From: Deinandra increscens subsp. villosa
Taxonomy: Eukaryota; Streptophyta; Magnoliopsida; Asterales; Asteraceae
DNA: 64,000 nucleotides
Reading direction: 5' to 3'
NCBI GenBank assembly: GCA_039602395.1
Contig: JBCNJP010000017.1
Coordinates: 25,068,275 to 25,132,274 of the forward strand
Positions within the stretch are counted from its first letter, which is position 1. Each line of letters begins with the position of its first letter. Of this stretch, positions 21,968-34,039 are shown piece by piece. The translations under genes and the position numbers were made by a program. The notes beneath the pieces are model-generated. The model was given only the letters and a program-made list of their open reading frames with translations, ran no database searches and had not been told where the DNA came from.

Positions 21968-23829
21968 TGTAACACCCGTCCCTTTTGTACACATTTACAA
22001 AATGTATTCGACTTTTGATCCCATAATTTTTTACTTTTAAATTAAAACAACCTTTGTCTTATCATCATATTCATTTACAAAATAAATTCATTTATTTAAC
22101 ATCGTTGAAATATATTATCAAACCACCATACTTCTTATCAAAAGATTACTACATGTTAATTATCACAATACACATCCACTTTGTGTTCAGTTCTTGTGGC
22201 TCCATCTTGATCGTATACCGGGTTACACCTAATTTTTACCTACAACAAATACTAGTAACATGAAAGTGATCATGGAGTTTAAACAACAATGTTCTCGTGG
22301 AATCCAACTTAAAAACAAAACGACAATTAAAATTTTCCTGACTGAAGATCCTCGCGGGTCGCGAGGGTTCGGCCATCCAACGTCGCGTGCTGCGACATGC
22401 CTAGCGTGTCGCGAGGCACCTCCTCGAAATCTTTGCATGTCACGATAGGTCCCCCTGGACTGGACAAAGAGTTTTTAGTTGGCTTGCACTCCATACTTAG
22501 TCAGAATTTGAAATTTTACTCTCTTTTTTCCAAAATTTGACCTCTAACTCCCAACTATGGTTAACTATGGTTAGGGATCAACTCAAAACATTTATAACAT
22601 ATATTCAACCACTACTAAACATACAAATACAACTAGAATTATTCGTTCTACCATACTCACCATCAACACACCAATTTATAAATTTCCCAACCCGTTGAGC
22701 CTTTTAGGTAATTACCTACCTTTTAGGCTAACTAATGTGTATAAAATTCAAGCATAAATCTCAAAGAAGTAAATCATACTTCCACACATGTTTATCAACA
22801 TTTCTAATAAACACAACATTTATCAGTTCCACTTAAATCATAATTCCACACTTGCATATCAACATATCATGCATATACATTCAATACCAACATAAGCATA
22901 TCAAGTCTCAACTTTCATCCACTTATTTGATTTAGAACTTTGAAATTCCAAATCACATACTTGAACAGGATCTCTATGATCCTAATTCGCATTCATCTAC
23001 AATACCCGCAAGTACACAATGGTCAATGACTAATTGTTTAATTGTTTCAACTTCACCCGAAGGTGTTTATCGGGTTCTGTGACCCTATACTCCCAACTTC
23101 ACCCAAAGGTGCACACATGGTTGGACTCATTAATCCAAGTAAACCTTACGTGTCAAGATCATCCAACGTCACATACTTTCATTTTGTTCCATCAAAAATA
23201 ATTTATCAACTACTATAGTTCCAACTTGGGCAATTACTCATTCTAGTGAATAATTCCACAATAATGCACACTTTGTAACAAACATGAAAACAACTCAAAT
23301 GTTAGCTTGAAATTGTGAGTTCCTTAAGGACCTGAGCCCCGCCCCCCCCCCCCCCCCCAATCACCTATAATTTACTTGATCATTTAGATCAACAAGTATT
23401 TCACTATACTTTAGGCATCTTCACACACTTTGTGTGCATGAAAACATTTAATATATCACATTCCAATTTAACATAGCATATCACCCTAACTTTACTAATT
23501 TTCATTTTTAATCATGATATTATGTCAAATTAACCATCTTTATCACATTCATATACATACTTAAAGTCTAATAACCAAACCAAGCCACACACACCATGTA
23601 ATTCGATCTTTATACATGGGGTTTAACCCATCCTGCAACTTCTAACTTTAAGTTAAAAAATTAATCTAAGATGCAAGTCAAGTCCACACATCAATTGCAT
23701 ATTTAGGCCAATTACAACTAATTCCACACCTCAATTTAACAAAATAAGAGATATCATACGTAACCAACTTAGAGGAATGACATACCTAGCCCCCAAATCA
23801 CGAACTTAAGAAGGAAATCATGGAGAAAA
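21968..23829 (+). mobile_element. LTR Y: old gypsy-type LTR, left part
   Basis: Starts TGTAACACCCGTCCC inside the Harbinger transposase. The body is AT-rich, with a GC-rich motif zone at 22347-22446 where CTCGCGGGTCGCGAGG and TGTCGCGAGGC recur. It has a run of about 18 C at 23343-23359. The sequence is cut at 23830 by LTR X. The distal end was not identified; it should lie in 57405-57630. No perfect target duplication is seen, so the right boundary and even the unity of this LTR are uncertain. Confidence 0.5.
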
Positions 23830-24321
23830 TGTCACACTACGGCCTTTGGGAGGCCGAGATGACCAAGATCATATCTATTTGAAAAGCCAAAATGAATACA
23901 TTCTATTAAAATTTTAAAAGTACAAGGTTACAACAAGGGAAATAAAATACAAGATTTAAATTTTATGCTATTCTAGGGTGGAAGCTAAGTGTCTTCTAAG
24001 GTTGTCTTCATGTGCGTGCGAGCGGATCTATGGTTGATCTTCTAATTCCAAGTCTCCCAAAGCTAAGTACCTGATACATACTCAAAAAGGATTTTGCGTC
24101 AACTAAAAAGTTGAGTGAGTTCACAAGGTTAGTCAAAAGTAATCGTCGTACGAAAATAAGTTTTTCTTTGGGTTTGTCAAAAATATAGTCATAATTGTGT
24201 TTTATCAAAAATGAGCTTTTGAATAATTATAACATGATTGTCGTTGTGTTTGTCAAAAATATATAGTTTGTTGTACATGTGTCAAAAGTAGGTTTTTATC
24301 GTACGTTGTCACATTAGTAAT
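23830..24321 (-). mobile_element. LTR X: solo LTR, left part
   Basis: On the minus strand this is the end of an LTR finishing GTAGTGTGACA at 23830. The other end, TGTAACACCC on the minus strand, is at 57404. Flanking bases are GAAAA (23825-23829) and GAAAG (57405-57409), an imperfect 5-bp duplication. Without its insertions the LTR would be roughly 3.7 kb. It is interrupted at 24322 by the gag-only copia element. Confidence 0.65.
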
Positions 24322-24639
24322 TGAAATTGCGTGAGCGTGTGGATCGTCTATTTAATCGTTATAAAATCAATGTAATATGAGTTGGAACACAAAGACTAAA
24401 TACAAATGACTTGTATTAACCACAGAGATGACCACAGAGTACACAGAGAATATATGACTCGGAAACTGCTAAACTCTATTACAAGATTGCTATTTATACA
24501 CATGAAATCTTGCTGGTCCGAACCTCAGGTTCAGACCTGTCCGAACTCTAGGTTCGGCATGAGTTCGGACCACAACATACTTGAACGTTTCGTCTTGTAT
24601 TCGATACTTCACATGACGATCTAGGACCATGTATCAACA
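24322..24639 (-). repeat. 3' LTR of the gag-only copia element
   Basis: A 318-bp LTR, TGAAATTGCG...TATCAACA on the plus strand. It includes a minus-strand TATAAATAG (plus CTATTTATA near 24489) and a phased CCGAAC/GTTCGG zone (24519-24568). It also preserves the empty TAAAT site (24397-24401) that the Athila used in the 5' LTR. Confidence 0.9.
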
Positions 24640-24652
24640 AACTCCCCCTCGG
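24640..24652 (-). other. Polypurine tract of the gag-only copia element
   Basis: Minus-strand CCGAGGGGGAGTT directly inside the 3' LTR. The same string is seen in the relative at 58501-58512. Confidence 0.8.
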
Positions 24653-26255
24653 CATGTGCAGTATCATATCCTCCATTAAAGCTTGTATCTCTTATCTTTA
24701 ATCAAACTCTTTCTCAGTCTTGACGATGAATTCAATCTTGAATACTTGATATTGCATCGTGTGTAAACTCTTTATCAACAACCTTCAGAAGAATTGAAGT
24801 TGTGATGTTATCTTTCCACTTAGAAACCTGCCAACATAAATAATCTTGGCGCAAAACGTCTCTTCGAGACTCCAAATTTTTTTGATTTTGAAAATTGATT
24901 TTGTATGTCGTGTTGATCAATCGAAAACAAATCAGAAACAAAATCTTTTTGGCTTTTAGAAACTTTATATCAAAACACACCTAAAATCTTTTTGGTATTT
25001 TCTGATAAGAAAAGTAAATGCATTACAGAATCAGACACTATTTTTGTCTTTTGCGAGAAAGATCACAACTTGGGTTCATATTGATCATAACATGCTGAAC
25101 TACACTTTAATTTCGATTATTGAAGCACATAAGCCATGCCGATTGCAGATATAATTTGTCTAACTTTAAACTTTGGCACAATCATACTCATAATATCTGG
25201 ATATGTTAAAGTATTGATTAGTTTTACATTGACCAGTGTACCCCACACTATCAGGCATACTTAGATATGCTTTGTTTATCACACTTTGTGATTTCACTTG
25301 TGATTTAATCACATAATGATTGTATTCATGATATAGTTAACTGTGTTCCATGCAAAAAGAAATAAGAACGTTAAATCGTCTACCTTAAGGTCGATCTTTC
25401 GATATACAGATAAGGCCTCTGATTTAACAAAATAAGAAAATAAAACAAGTTGAAGTTGTATAACTTAACAACAAAATCAGGTCGGTACTCCCGTACACGC
25501 AGAAGAAGTCCGATGAGTTATACGAAACACCAAAGAAAATAAAGCAGAACGTCAAACGAACAACGATCAGGTCGGTCTTATGGACACGCAGAGAAAGTCC
25601 GATCGTTTGACAAAATAAAGAAAATCAAACAAGTTTAAATCTTTGCAAAATGAACACATGTATACACAGTGACTTCTCATTTTATTTTCACATATCTTTT
25701 TCTTGATATATCATAATATACGCATCAAGATGTCGTCCACTAGGTCAAGCATCAGATTTAGTGTATATCACATACGTATACTTTCTGATTTGCCGAGCCT
25801 ACCTTACACATCGATCAAATGGTCTTATGGCTTTTTCTTCTATTTTATCCATTAGTCAGACACTATTAGCTAATGTTCCATCATTTCACAATCATATCGG
25901 ATACAATTTCTCAAGTTTCAATATTTTTGAATGTTTGCATTTTTCAATGTTTTTGTCTTTTTCAAATTTCTCCCCCTAAAATGACAACTCTATTTATAGA
26001 TTTTCATTTTTAACATTTGAAAAATAGCACACTATCTTTGGATTTTTGCAAAAACAAACTCCCCCTTAGAATGAGATAGAGTGAAAAACAAAAAAAAAAT
26101 AATCAATCAACACAAATACTGACAATGTAGATTAGCAGTTTGAAAGCAAAATTGATTTTGAAATTCAATGTAAGTTAGCACAGATATTTCACAATCAACA
26201 ATTTTCCAATCACTGAAAGGTCTTCTTGAAATACCTGCTGACACCAAATAAAACA
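24653..26255 (-). other. Gag to 3' LTR interval, no pol, one small conserved frame
   Basis: About 1.6 kb without recognisable enzyme domains. A minus-strand frame near 24732-24880 contains ESRRDVLRQDYLCWQVSK and resembles the frame at 58640-58788 of the related element (ESRRDILRQDYLNFEQVAK), so the area may be conserved. Two copies of a segment AGGTCGGT...ACACGCAGA...AAGTCCGAT lie at 25481-25515 and 25568-25605. Confidence 0.6.
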
Positions 26256-27482
26256 TTAGATGTTTTGGGATCGACCCAAATTAACAACATCGGGTCGCCC
26301 GGTGTCTTCCACATAGTCGTTGTTGGCCTTGGAAACAACTTTCGGTTTCCATTGCATTGAACATTTTAATTTTTTATCAGATTCTGATAATGTTTCAACC
26401 GGCGTCTTTGAAGAAGACGACCTACTAGTTGTTTTAGAGTGCGGTAACCATGGTTCATCAAAAACTTTACCATTTTGATCCACATATTTCGCACTTTGGC
26501 GAACATATGCAGTTGTGGGATAATTTGCAGCAAGATGTCTAGGTCGACGACATGCATAGCATATTCTTTCATGAAATTTTGGAAAGAATGTGGGAAAAGT
26601 CTTTGGTTTCCAACTATGATTCGCAGCAGGAGAATCATAGTAACCAATAGAACGATCAGAAGCAAATGAATCAAAGAAATTTTCAGATTAATCATACCTA
26701 TGAGATGATCTTTGTGGTAAATAATATGAATCACTCGACGAACCTCCAGAATGATAACATCGATTTCTTGATGTAGAAACATTTGGTTTCTTCTGATGAA
26801 CTTGCTTGTGCTGTGTTTGAATAGATTGTTTCTTTGATCGTTGCTGAAGTTTAGGAACATGCTGAACAACAACTTCTTTCGGTTTCTTTGTTGTTTGTTG
26901 CACTAAAACATCCTTGACTTCATAACCCAAACCTTTATGTTTGAATCCAGAACCCTTTGTAGATCCAAATGGAGAACCAGAAGCATCTCTTCCTTTAGCT
27001 TCTTTAGTAAATTTAGCTTTAATATCTTTCAACTTGTTCTTCTGAATCAAATCTTTTTCTTCGACAGGTGTAGAAAAAGTACTAGAAGCAACTTTATCAC
27101 AAATCTGTTCATTTTCCAAAAATGTAGACTTTGAATTAAACTTTGGAGCTTCACCCAATGGCTTGAGCTTATTCTCAGACATTGATTTCTTCTTCTTTGA
27201 TTGAATGGCAAATTTTGAGTAATCAAGCATTTCATATGTAGGATCAAGTGGAGCAGATGTTACCTCAATCAAATCCACTGGTTGAGGAACCATGTGAATA
27301 TCGTCTCTCTTAGCATTCTCCTCACTTTTATCCTGCTTGTATAAGAAATTCAGCAACGTCGGTGACAAATTGCAATTCTTTACTTGCCTTTTTAACTCCA
27401 AAATTTCCAATTTAACTCATTAATTTTCTGTTGAGCATCAAACACCTCTTTTTGTGACTTGATAAACTTGACATTGAGCTCA
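26256..27482 (-). pseudogene. Gag of the gag-only copia element, C-terminal part
   Basis: Continues from 40252-41207 after the chromovirus insertion. It reads KSQKEVFDAQQKINEL, then a one-base frameshift near 27410-27420, then a long frame with a basic region (KLQQRSKKQSIQTQHKQVHQKK). A TAA at 26688-26690 interrupts the frame, which stays readable to a zinc knuckle CYACRRPRHLAANY whose last Cys is Tyr, and then to QWKPKVV and a final stop at 26256. The loss of one zinc ligand suggests impaired RNA binding. The ending with a Q/AWxPK motif parallels the Sirevirus-like Gag at 2-1363. Confidence 0.78.
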
Positions 27483-27487
27483 TCATA

Positions 27488-30142
27488 TGTGACAACTGTA
27501 ACTTCCCAAGTTAACTCTGTTAAGTTTTTCCGTTAGTTCTGTTAACGAACCCGAGACCCGTTATTTGTATGATTACATGTTTATTCATGATTACTTGCTA
27601 ATTAATATTAGTAACTTGTTTCGTGAACTTATTTCGTGATCTTATGTGTTAGTTGTGAAAATTTGCATTTTTTTGCGAAACCGGGCTTCGCGCGAAATTT
27701 GGATTTTTATGTATAAATGATAAATTTATATAACCCGATTATTTCTTACATGTTAAATGAGTTAAAAACACTTATAAACATTTTTAGAAATTTTACGTTA
27801 CGACTTTTTAGTAAAAACCCCCTTAAATGAGCTTTATGCTTGATTTGTTTAAAAATGAAGTTGAGGCACCAAATGTGCAACTTTTAAAACTAAAGAAATC
27901 TGCACAAAACTCCTCCCCCACCCCCATTCACGTTCATATCTCCCTCCTCCCTCCCCTTTCTTACGGATCCAAACACACACACACACACATACTTCAAAAT
28001 TTCGACCCCCATCCTCAAATCAAGCAAGGATTCAAGGTTTCTAGCTTCCCCAAGGCTCAAGAAAGCTAAAGGAAGCTTCTTCTCCATCTCATCCTTCTCC
28101 ATTTTCGTTTTCTTCAAGGTTTGTAAAAACCCTAAAACCTTGAATCCGAAATTGTTGGTTGCATGTGTGTTTTTGTGTGTTTATATGCTAAAAGGAGTGT
28201 TGTTATGCTCATATTTCATGTTCTAGGTTGAGATATGCTAGATGTTAATTTGGGACAGATTTGAACTCGGGTTTAGGGTTGGAAATTGGGTTAAATTTCT
28301 GCTATGAATGCTCTTGTATGATTGTTGGGTGTTTGGCTATGAAATTTGGGTGTAATGTGCTTAGATGCTAGCTACTTGATGAGATTTTGATATGAATATG
28401 GTATGATCTTGTTAGTACCAGAGATTATATGTTATCTTAATTATAAACTTGTTGGTAGGTGTTAAATTGATCAAATGTTAGCATAGAATTGAAATTCTAA
28501 ACGTTTTGCGAACTTAAGAATTTTGACAGCTTTGACGAGAATTTTTGGTCAACTTGCAGCTGTCATAACTTGCTCAATTTTAATCGAAATCAGTTGATTA
28601 TTTTTCCCTAGTAAAGTAGGATGTCTTAGCTTTACAACTGCTACTCGCACACTTTCTAAAACCTCCGTTTGGTTAGTCAAAACACAGCTGCAAGTCGGGT
28701 ACTAAAAGCTGTCATTTTCTGTGAAAAGCGGACTTTTCAATTTGGTTGAGCATGTTAACCTTGTTTTATTGACGAGTTTGCTATTTGTAGATGATGTTTA
28801 TATATTGAAAGTAAGATCTGGAAATTTGGGTTTATAAATTCAAAGTTTTGAGTGAGTTATGCAAGTTTTCATTTTACCTTGACTTGTTTGCTAAATGCCA
28901 AAAGTGCCAACTTCGGACGTGCATAACTTTCTCATACCTTAACCTTTTTACTTGATTCTTTCTGAAACAAGTCCTAATTGATATGTAGTATATGCCTGTA
29001 AAATTTAAGGAGTTAACTCCAAGAATTGTGGATTTTAGCTATGCCACTAGTTAGGTGTTTGAAATTTGACTTTCTGGGTCAACTTTGACATAAATTGCAA
29101 TTTCTTAATTTTCTCCCAATTTGGGACTTGTATGTGCATTGTGTAACTTGTACGATCGCATGAGACATGTTTATGTGCTTATGTTCTAGTTTCGTCCTCG
29201 CAACACCTTCTAATTTCATTAGGCCATATTTATCCGAATAGGTCGACTTTGACCAACCTGTTGAACCAAGTGCTAGGTACCAGTGCACCCTAAGGTGAGT
29301 TTCACTTAATATTATTGTTATATCCGGTTTAGGATGAAAACGCACAGATAGTTGCATCCGGTAAAGGATGGCAACCCAACGGTAAAGGTATTTCTTTACT
29401 TGAGTAAATTTCCGACAAAATATCATATGTTGCACTGAATTGCTTTATTTATAAAAAGTCCTTACATTCGAGCCGTTAATATACAGTAGCGAGGTAATGT
29501 TGAGTAGTACTACTAGGGATTGACACCCCCGCTCAGCGGTGCACGGGATGCACCCTCCCGACTGGCGGTCGGACTGAGATCAATGTTAGCCTAACCACCG
29601 TGATCTGGATAGACACGGGAAGGCAAGATTCATAGGTATCCCCTATCAAAACATTGTCAGCTTCGGTTACGAATAATTCAGGTGGACATAACTATAGGCT
29701 AGCTACCTACGATATGGAATTTTACTGGTCCTATGATTAATGATTGTGTTTTACCCTTCTTTATTCATACATTGGGTCTGCATGTGACGTGTAGACCGCT
29801 TTAGTGAACTCACCAGCCTTGGCTGACACTTGATTGTTGAATTCTTTTCAGGTCGTTAGGTGGATCATGGACGGCACTAGAGGCGGTAGTACTTCCTATG
29901 GATACCCCTTTTGGAAAGCCCGGAATTCTCAAACATTTAAATCCATCGTTTTGTAACACCATAACTGCAAACTTTATTTATGCTTCCGCTGAACTGTTAA
30001 ACTTACTGTTTTGGACTGTAACTTAAACTTTATGTTAACTTATAAACTCTGTTATGGTTTGGTTGTAACTAAAGTCTGGGATCCTGGTCTGGATCACACC
30101 CCACACGGTTATACTCCGTTAGTGGAAATCGGGGGTGTGACA
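27488..30142 (+). repeat. 5' LTR of element II
   Basis: A 2655-bp LTR, TGTGACAACTG...GGGGGTGTGACA, followed at once by the primer site. It contains a C-rich then CA-microsatellite zone (27917-27990). Confidence 0.93.
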
Positions 30143-30144
30143 GA

Positions 30145-30158
30145 TTGGTATCAGAGCC
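30145..30158 (+). other. Primer binding site of element II
   Basis: TTGGTATCAGAGCC, the initiator-Met tRNA complement, two bases after the 5' LTR. Confidence 0.93.
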
Positions 30159-30392
30159 CTTGGTTACAGCGAACCAGAACATTTTTAAAAAGTAAAATTT
30201 CTGAATTGTAACTGTTTTTGAAAACTTTGGTTACAACCCATTCCGCAAAGTACTGCCCCGCGTGCCGAAGATGATCCTCATTTAGAATTCTTATCTTGTG
30301 ACGGTATAGGAAATTGAAATTTTTTGGGTAGAAATTTTTCTTTTCCGAGACTTAGAAATTTCTGAGTTAGAAAAATTTTTCTAAGTATAACC

Positions 30393-30681
30393 TTAGCGAA
30401 CTTGTTGCATTCTTCTTAGCGGACTTGGTAACTCTTTTTAGCGAACTTTATTTTGCTCTTAGCGAATTTGATCTGATTTTTGTTCTTAGCGAATTTGATC
30501 TTGTGCTTAGCGAACTTAAGTCCTTCTTAGCGGACTTCTGTTAGCGAACTTGAACCTTTTCTCTTAGCGAACTTCCAGCTTGGCATTCCTCTTAGCGAAC
30601 TTGTTGGCCTTAGCGAACTTGTCACATGCTTAGCGAACTTGTTGTGTGCTTAGCGAACTTCATGATGTTCTTAGCGAACTT
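30393..30681 (+). repeat. Fourteen-copy TTAGCGAACTT array in the leader of element II
   Basis: Copies of TTAGCGAACTT (variants GGACTT, GAATTT) start at 30393, 30416, 30438, 30459, 30486, 30507, 30527, 30541, 30564, 30592, 30610, 30630, 30650 and 30671. Spacing ranges from 14 to 28 with a mean near 21 bp; the spacers differ from each other. The array lies between primer site and gag, is not in a constant reading phase and is therefore non-coding. Confidence 0.93.
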
Positions 30682-30910
30682 GTACGACTGATATGATATT
30701 GCTTCTAGTCTCTGGTTCGAACGTAACTTGTACTACGTGTTTACATGTTCTTAACCCTATTACTACCGCGTTACAACTTAGAATGCACTGTTCATGAAAA
30801 TGAATGTATTATGTGAATTATACTTGTATGCAACACCTAACGAAACTTAGCAACTTTCTAGTATTGGGTATACTAACCTTTGGAAATTTTGCATTGATTT
30901 GTTAGAAATC

Positions 30911-32004
30911 ATGCCTCCACGGAGAGATCCCGAAACCAACCCAGGAACCTTTACTCCTGCACAGGTTCAGAATATGATTAATCAAGGGGTTGCAGCAGCC
31001 CTAGCAGCCGCTCAGCAACATTTCCAAGGACAACCGCCGCAATGCTCATTCAAAGCCTACATGGATTGCAAGCCAATGGTATTTAAGGGTGACGAAGGTG
31101 CTGTAGGCCTACTTAGATGGCTTGAGAAGTCAGAGAAGGTATTTCTGATGTGTAACTGCCCGGATGGGGATAAGGTGAAGTATGCTACAGGCACACTTGA
31201 GGATTCCGCGTTAACAATGGTGGAATGCCCAAATTCAGATGTTGGGACTCAATGAAGCTAACGCCATGACGTGGCAAGAATTCAGGGACGCGATCATGGA
31301 GGAGTATTGCCCCCGTGATCAAGTCAGGAGACTGGAAGTCGAGTTTGGAAACTCCAAAATGGAGGGCTCAGAAATAGAGGAGTACACCACCCGTTATCAA
31401 GCCTATTCTCGACTCTGTCCGACAATGGTGGATGCTGAGTATAAACGAATTGAATTATATGTGGAAGGACTGGTTCCACAAATCAAGGGTATGGTTACCT
31501 CATCTAATCCCACTTATGTGCGACAGGCAATCCGGCTAGCGCACAAACTGACTGATCAGGCGGTGGCTCAAGGAACTTTGCCACCAAGGAAAACCCCAAA
31601 AGCTGCCCTAGACGGGAAGAGGCAGAGAGATGAGGAGCCAAGTAACCTTACGAATTCTGGCAACAACACTGGGAGGTCTTCGAACTCTCAGAATCAGAAC
31701 AAGAAGTTTGATAACTCCAAAGGGGGTTACGGTAACAACGGTGGTGGTGGCAACCAAAACCGACAAGGTAACAGTGGGCAGGGTTCCAGCAGGTACAAGG
31801 GAAAGTCCCCCCTACTGTAACAAGTTTAACACACACCACAATGGTGACTGTAGCCGACCAACATGCGAGCGATGTGGTAAAACGGGACACGTTGCCAAGA
31901 ATTGTTGGGGTGACATGCTGAATCGACCCAAGCAGAATAATGAAGGCCCCCGTGGGTGTTTCGAGTGCGGGAAACCCGGGCACAGGAAGAAAGATTGCCC
32001 CTAA
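30911..32004 (+). pseudogene. Gag of element II
   Basis: The start is ATG 30911 (MPPRRDPETN). The capsid-like part includes FKAYMDCKPMVFKGDEGAV and WLEKSEKVF. Extra bases shift the frame near 31215 and again in the C-run near 31806-31811; the frame then reads two to three CCHC modules: YCNKFNTHHNGDC, CERCGKTGHVAKNC and CFECGKPGHRKKDC. A TAA at 32002-32004 follows immediately. Downstream the same phase is readable into protease. Gag would form the particle and package RNA; this copy cannot make the full protein. Confidence 0.88.
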
Positions 32005-32544
32005 CTGAAGAAAGGTGGAAACAATAACAACAACAACAATGGTGGTGGAAATGGGAACGGGGGAAATGGTGGTCGCGGACGTGCATTTATCATGGGTTCC
32101 GGAGAAGCGAAAGAAGACGCTAACGTGATTACTAGTAAGTTCCTCCTCAACAACTACTTTGCAAATGTGTTATTTGATTCGGGTGCCGAGAAAAGTTTCA
32201 TTTCAACTAAGTTTTGCAAATTGATTAAGGCCAAGATGGAACCCCTAGGGGCTAAGTACACCGTTGAACTAGCTAACGGTAAGCTTATTGACGCAACGCA
32301 TATAGTCCAGGATTGTACCTTAGAACTCTCAGGTCATAAGTTCGACATAGATTTGATGCCTTTTACAATCGGTAGCTTCGACGTAATAATCGGTATGGAC
32401 TGGTTGTCCATGCACCACGCAGAACTCGTCTGTCGAGAAAAAGTCATATGTATACCCACCGCAAACGGAGAAGTACTCTCAATTCAGGGTGAGAAGGGAG
32501 GCACTGTCTCCGGAATCATATCATACCTTAAGGCACAGAAGTAA
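32005..32544 (+). pseudogene. Aspartic protease of element II
   Basis: Begins with an Asn/Gly-rich linker, then the active site VLFDSGAEKSF (DSGA) and FDVIIGMDWLSMHHAEL. The frame closes with TAA at 32542-32544. A deletion of roughly a hundred bases appears just after (near 32575), because the stretch that normally joins protease to reverse transcriptase is missing and the phase changes. Confidence 0.85.
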
Positions 32545-32575
32545 CTTCGGAAAGAACACGTGGCCGTTCTGGCAA

Positions 32576-34039
32576 CGGTTACGTCCACATCGACAAGTTG
32601 AGTTCGGAATCGACCTTGTCCCCGGTGCAGCTCCGGTTGCCCGAGCTCCGTACCGTTTGGCAGTGAACGAATTACACGAGTTATCCACTCAACTACAAGA
32701 GCTGTTAGATAAAGGTTTTATCAGGCCTAGCTCATCGCCATGGGGCGCGCTAGTTTTATTCGTCAAGAAGAAAGATGGGACGTTCAGGATGTGCATAGAT
32801 TACCGCGAGCTCAACAAAGTCACTATCAAGAACCGATATCCACTCCCTCGGATCGACGACCTCTTCGACGAACTACAAGGATCCAGCTACTTCTCAAAAA
32901 TTGACTTAAGATCCGGGTATCATCAACTCAGAGTCCGCGAGGAGGACATTTCAAAGACGGCTTTCAGAACGCGCTACGGTCATTACGAATTCCTAGTCAT
33001 GCCTTTCGGCTTAACGAACGCACCGGCGGTGTTCATGGACCTCATGAACCGCGTGTGCAAACCTTACCTAGATCAGTTCGTAATTATTTTTATCGACGAC
33101 ATACTCGTTTACTCGAGAACGAAGGAAGAACACGAGGAACACCTGTGGTTATTACTAGAGTTGTTAAGGAAGGAGCAACTCTACGCCAAATTCTCCAAAT
33201 GTGACTTTTGGATCCGAGAAGTTCAATTTCTGGGCCACATCGTCAACGAGCAAGGTATACATGTTGACCCAGCCAAAGTAGAGGCGATCAAGAATTGGTC
33301 TACACCACGAGCACCAACGGAAATTCGGCAATTTATAGGGTTAGCGGGTTACTACCGTCGTTTTATTAAGGGATTCTCTCAGATAGCCCAACCGCTAACC
33401 GCTCTCACGCATAAAGGTGTTCAGTACCGATGGGGTGAAAAAGAAGAAACAACTTTTCAGACCTTGAAAGAAAAACTTTGTACTGCGCTTGTATTATCTC
33501 TACCGGATGGCGTTGACGACTTCGAGGTCTATTGTGACGCTTCTCTCCAAGGACTTGGATGTGTTTTGATGCAAAGAGGTAAAGTCATCGCTTACGGGTC
33601 AAGGCAGTTAAAGTCTCACGAAAAGAATTACACAACACATGATCTGGAGTTAGGAGCTGTTGTATTCGCCTTAAAGTTTTGGAGACACTACCTGTACGGT
33701 ACCAAATGCACGATATTCACCGATCATAAAAGCCTCCAGCATATTATGGGGCAAAAAGATCTGAACATGAGACAGCGTAGGTGGATCGAGGTGCTTAACG
33801 ACTACGACTTGGCGATAAAGTATCACCTGGGTAAGGCCAACGTTGTGGCCGACGCATTAAGCAGAAAGGAACATACAAAACCTAGAAGGATTCGAGCTCT
33901 ACAACTCACGATCCATGCTGGGTTACCAGATAGAATTCGGGATGCCCAGAAGGAAGCTTTGAAAGAAGAAAACTATGAGGCAGAAACTTTGAATGGTGTT
34001 GATGGAGCATCAGAAGTTAAGACTGACGTGATACGTTAA
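32576..34039 (+). pseudogene. Reverse transcriptase and RNase H of element II
   Basis: Readable from RPHRQVEFGIDLVPG. Reverse transcriptase motifs are KIDLRSGYHQL, FGLTNAP and FIDDILVYS; RNase H shows YCDASLQGLG, IFTDHKSLQ and KANVVADALSRK. The catalytic Asp pair is present. A TAA at 34037-34039 stops the frame, which continues in phase into integrase (YKDRIWVPLHG). The joint with protease is deleted. Confidence 0.92.

Noticed and set aside
27827..28117. Frames in both LTRs of element II at equivalent positions
   Set aside because: Duplicated only because LTRs are duplicated; composed of C-rich and CA-repeat leader sequence.
30393..30681. CRISPR-like array of short repeats and unique spacers
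   Set aside because: The repeat is only 11 bp, spacers vary from about 3 to 17 bp, and it lies in the leader of a plant retrotransposon with no cas genes.
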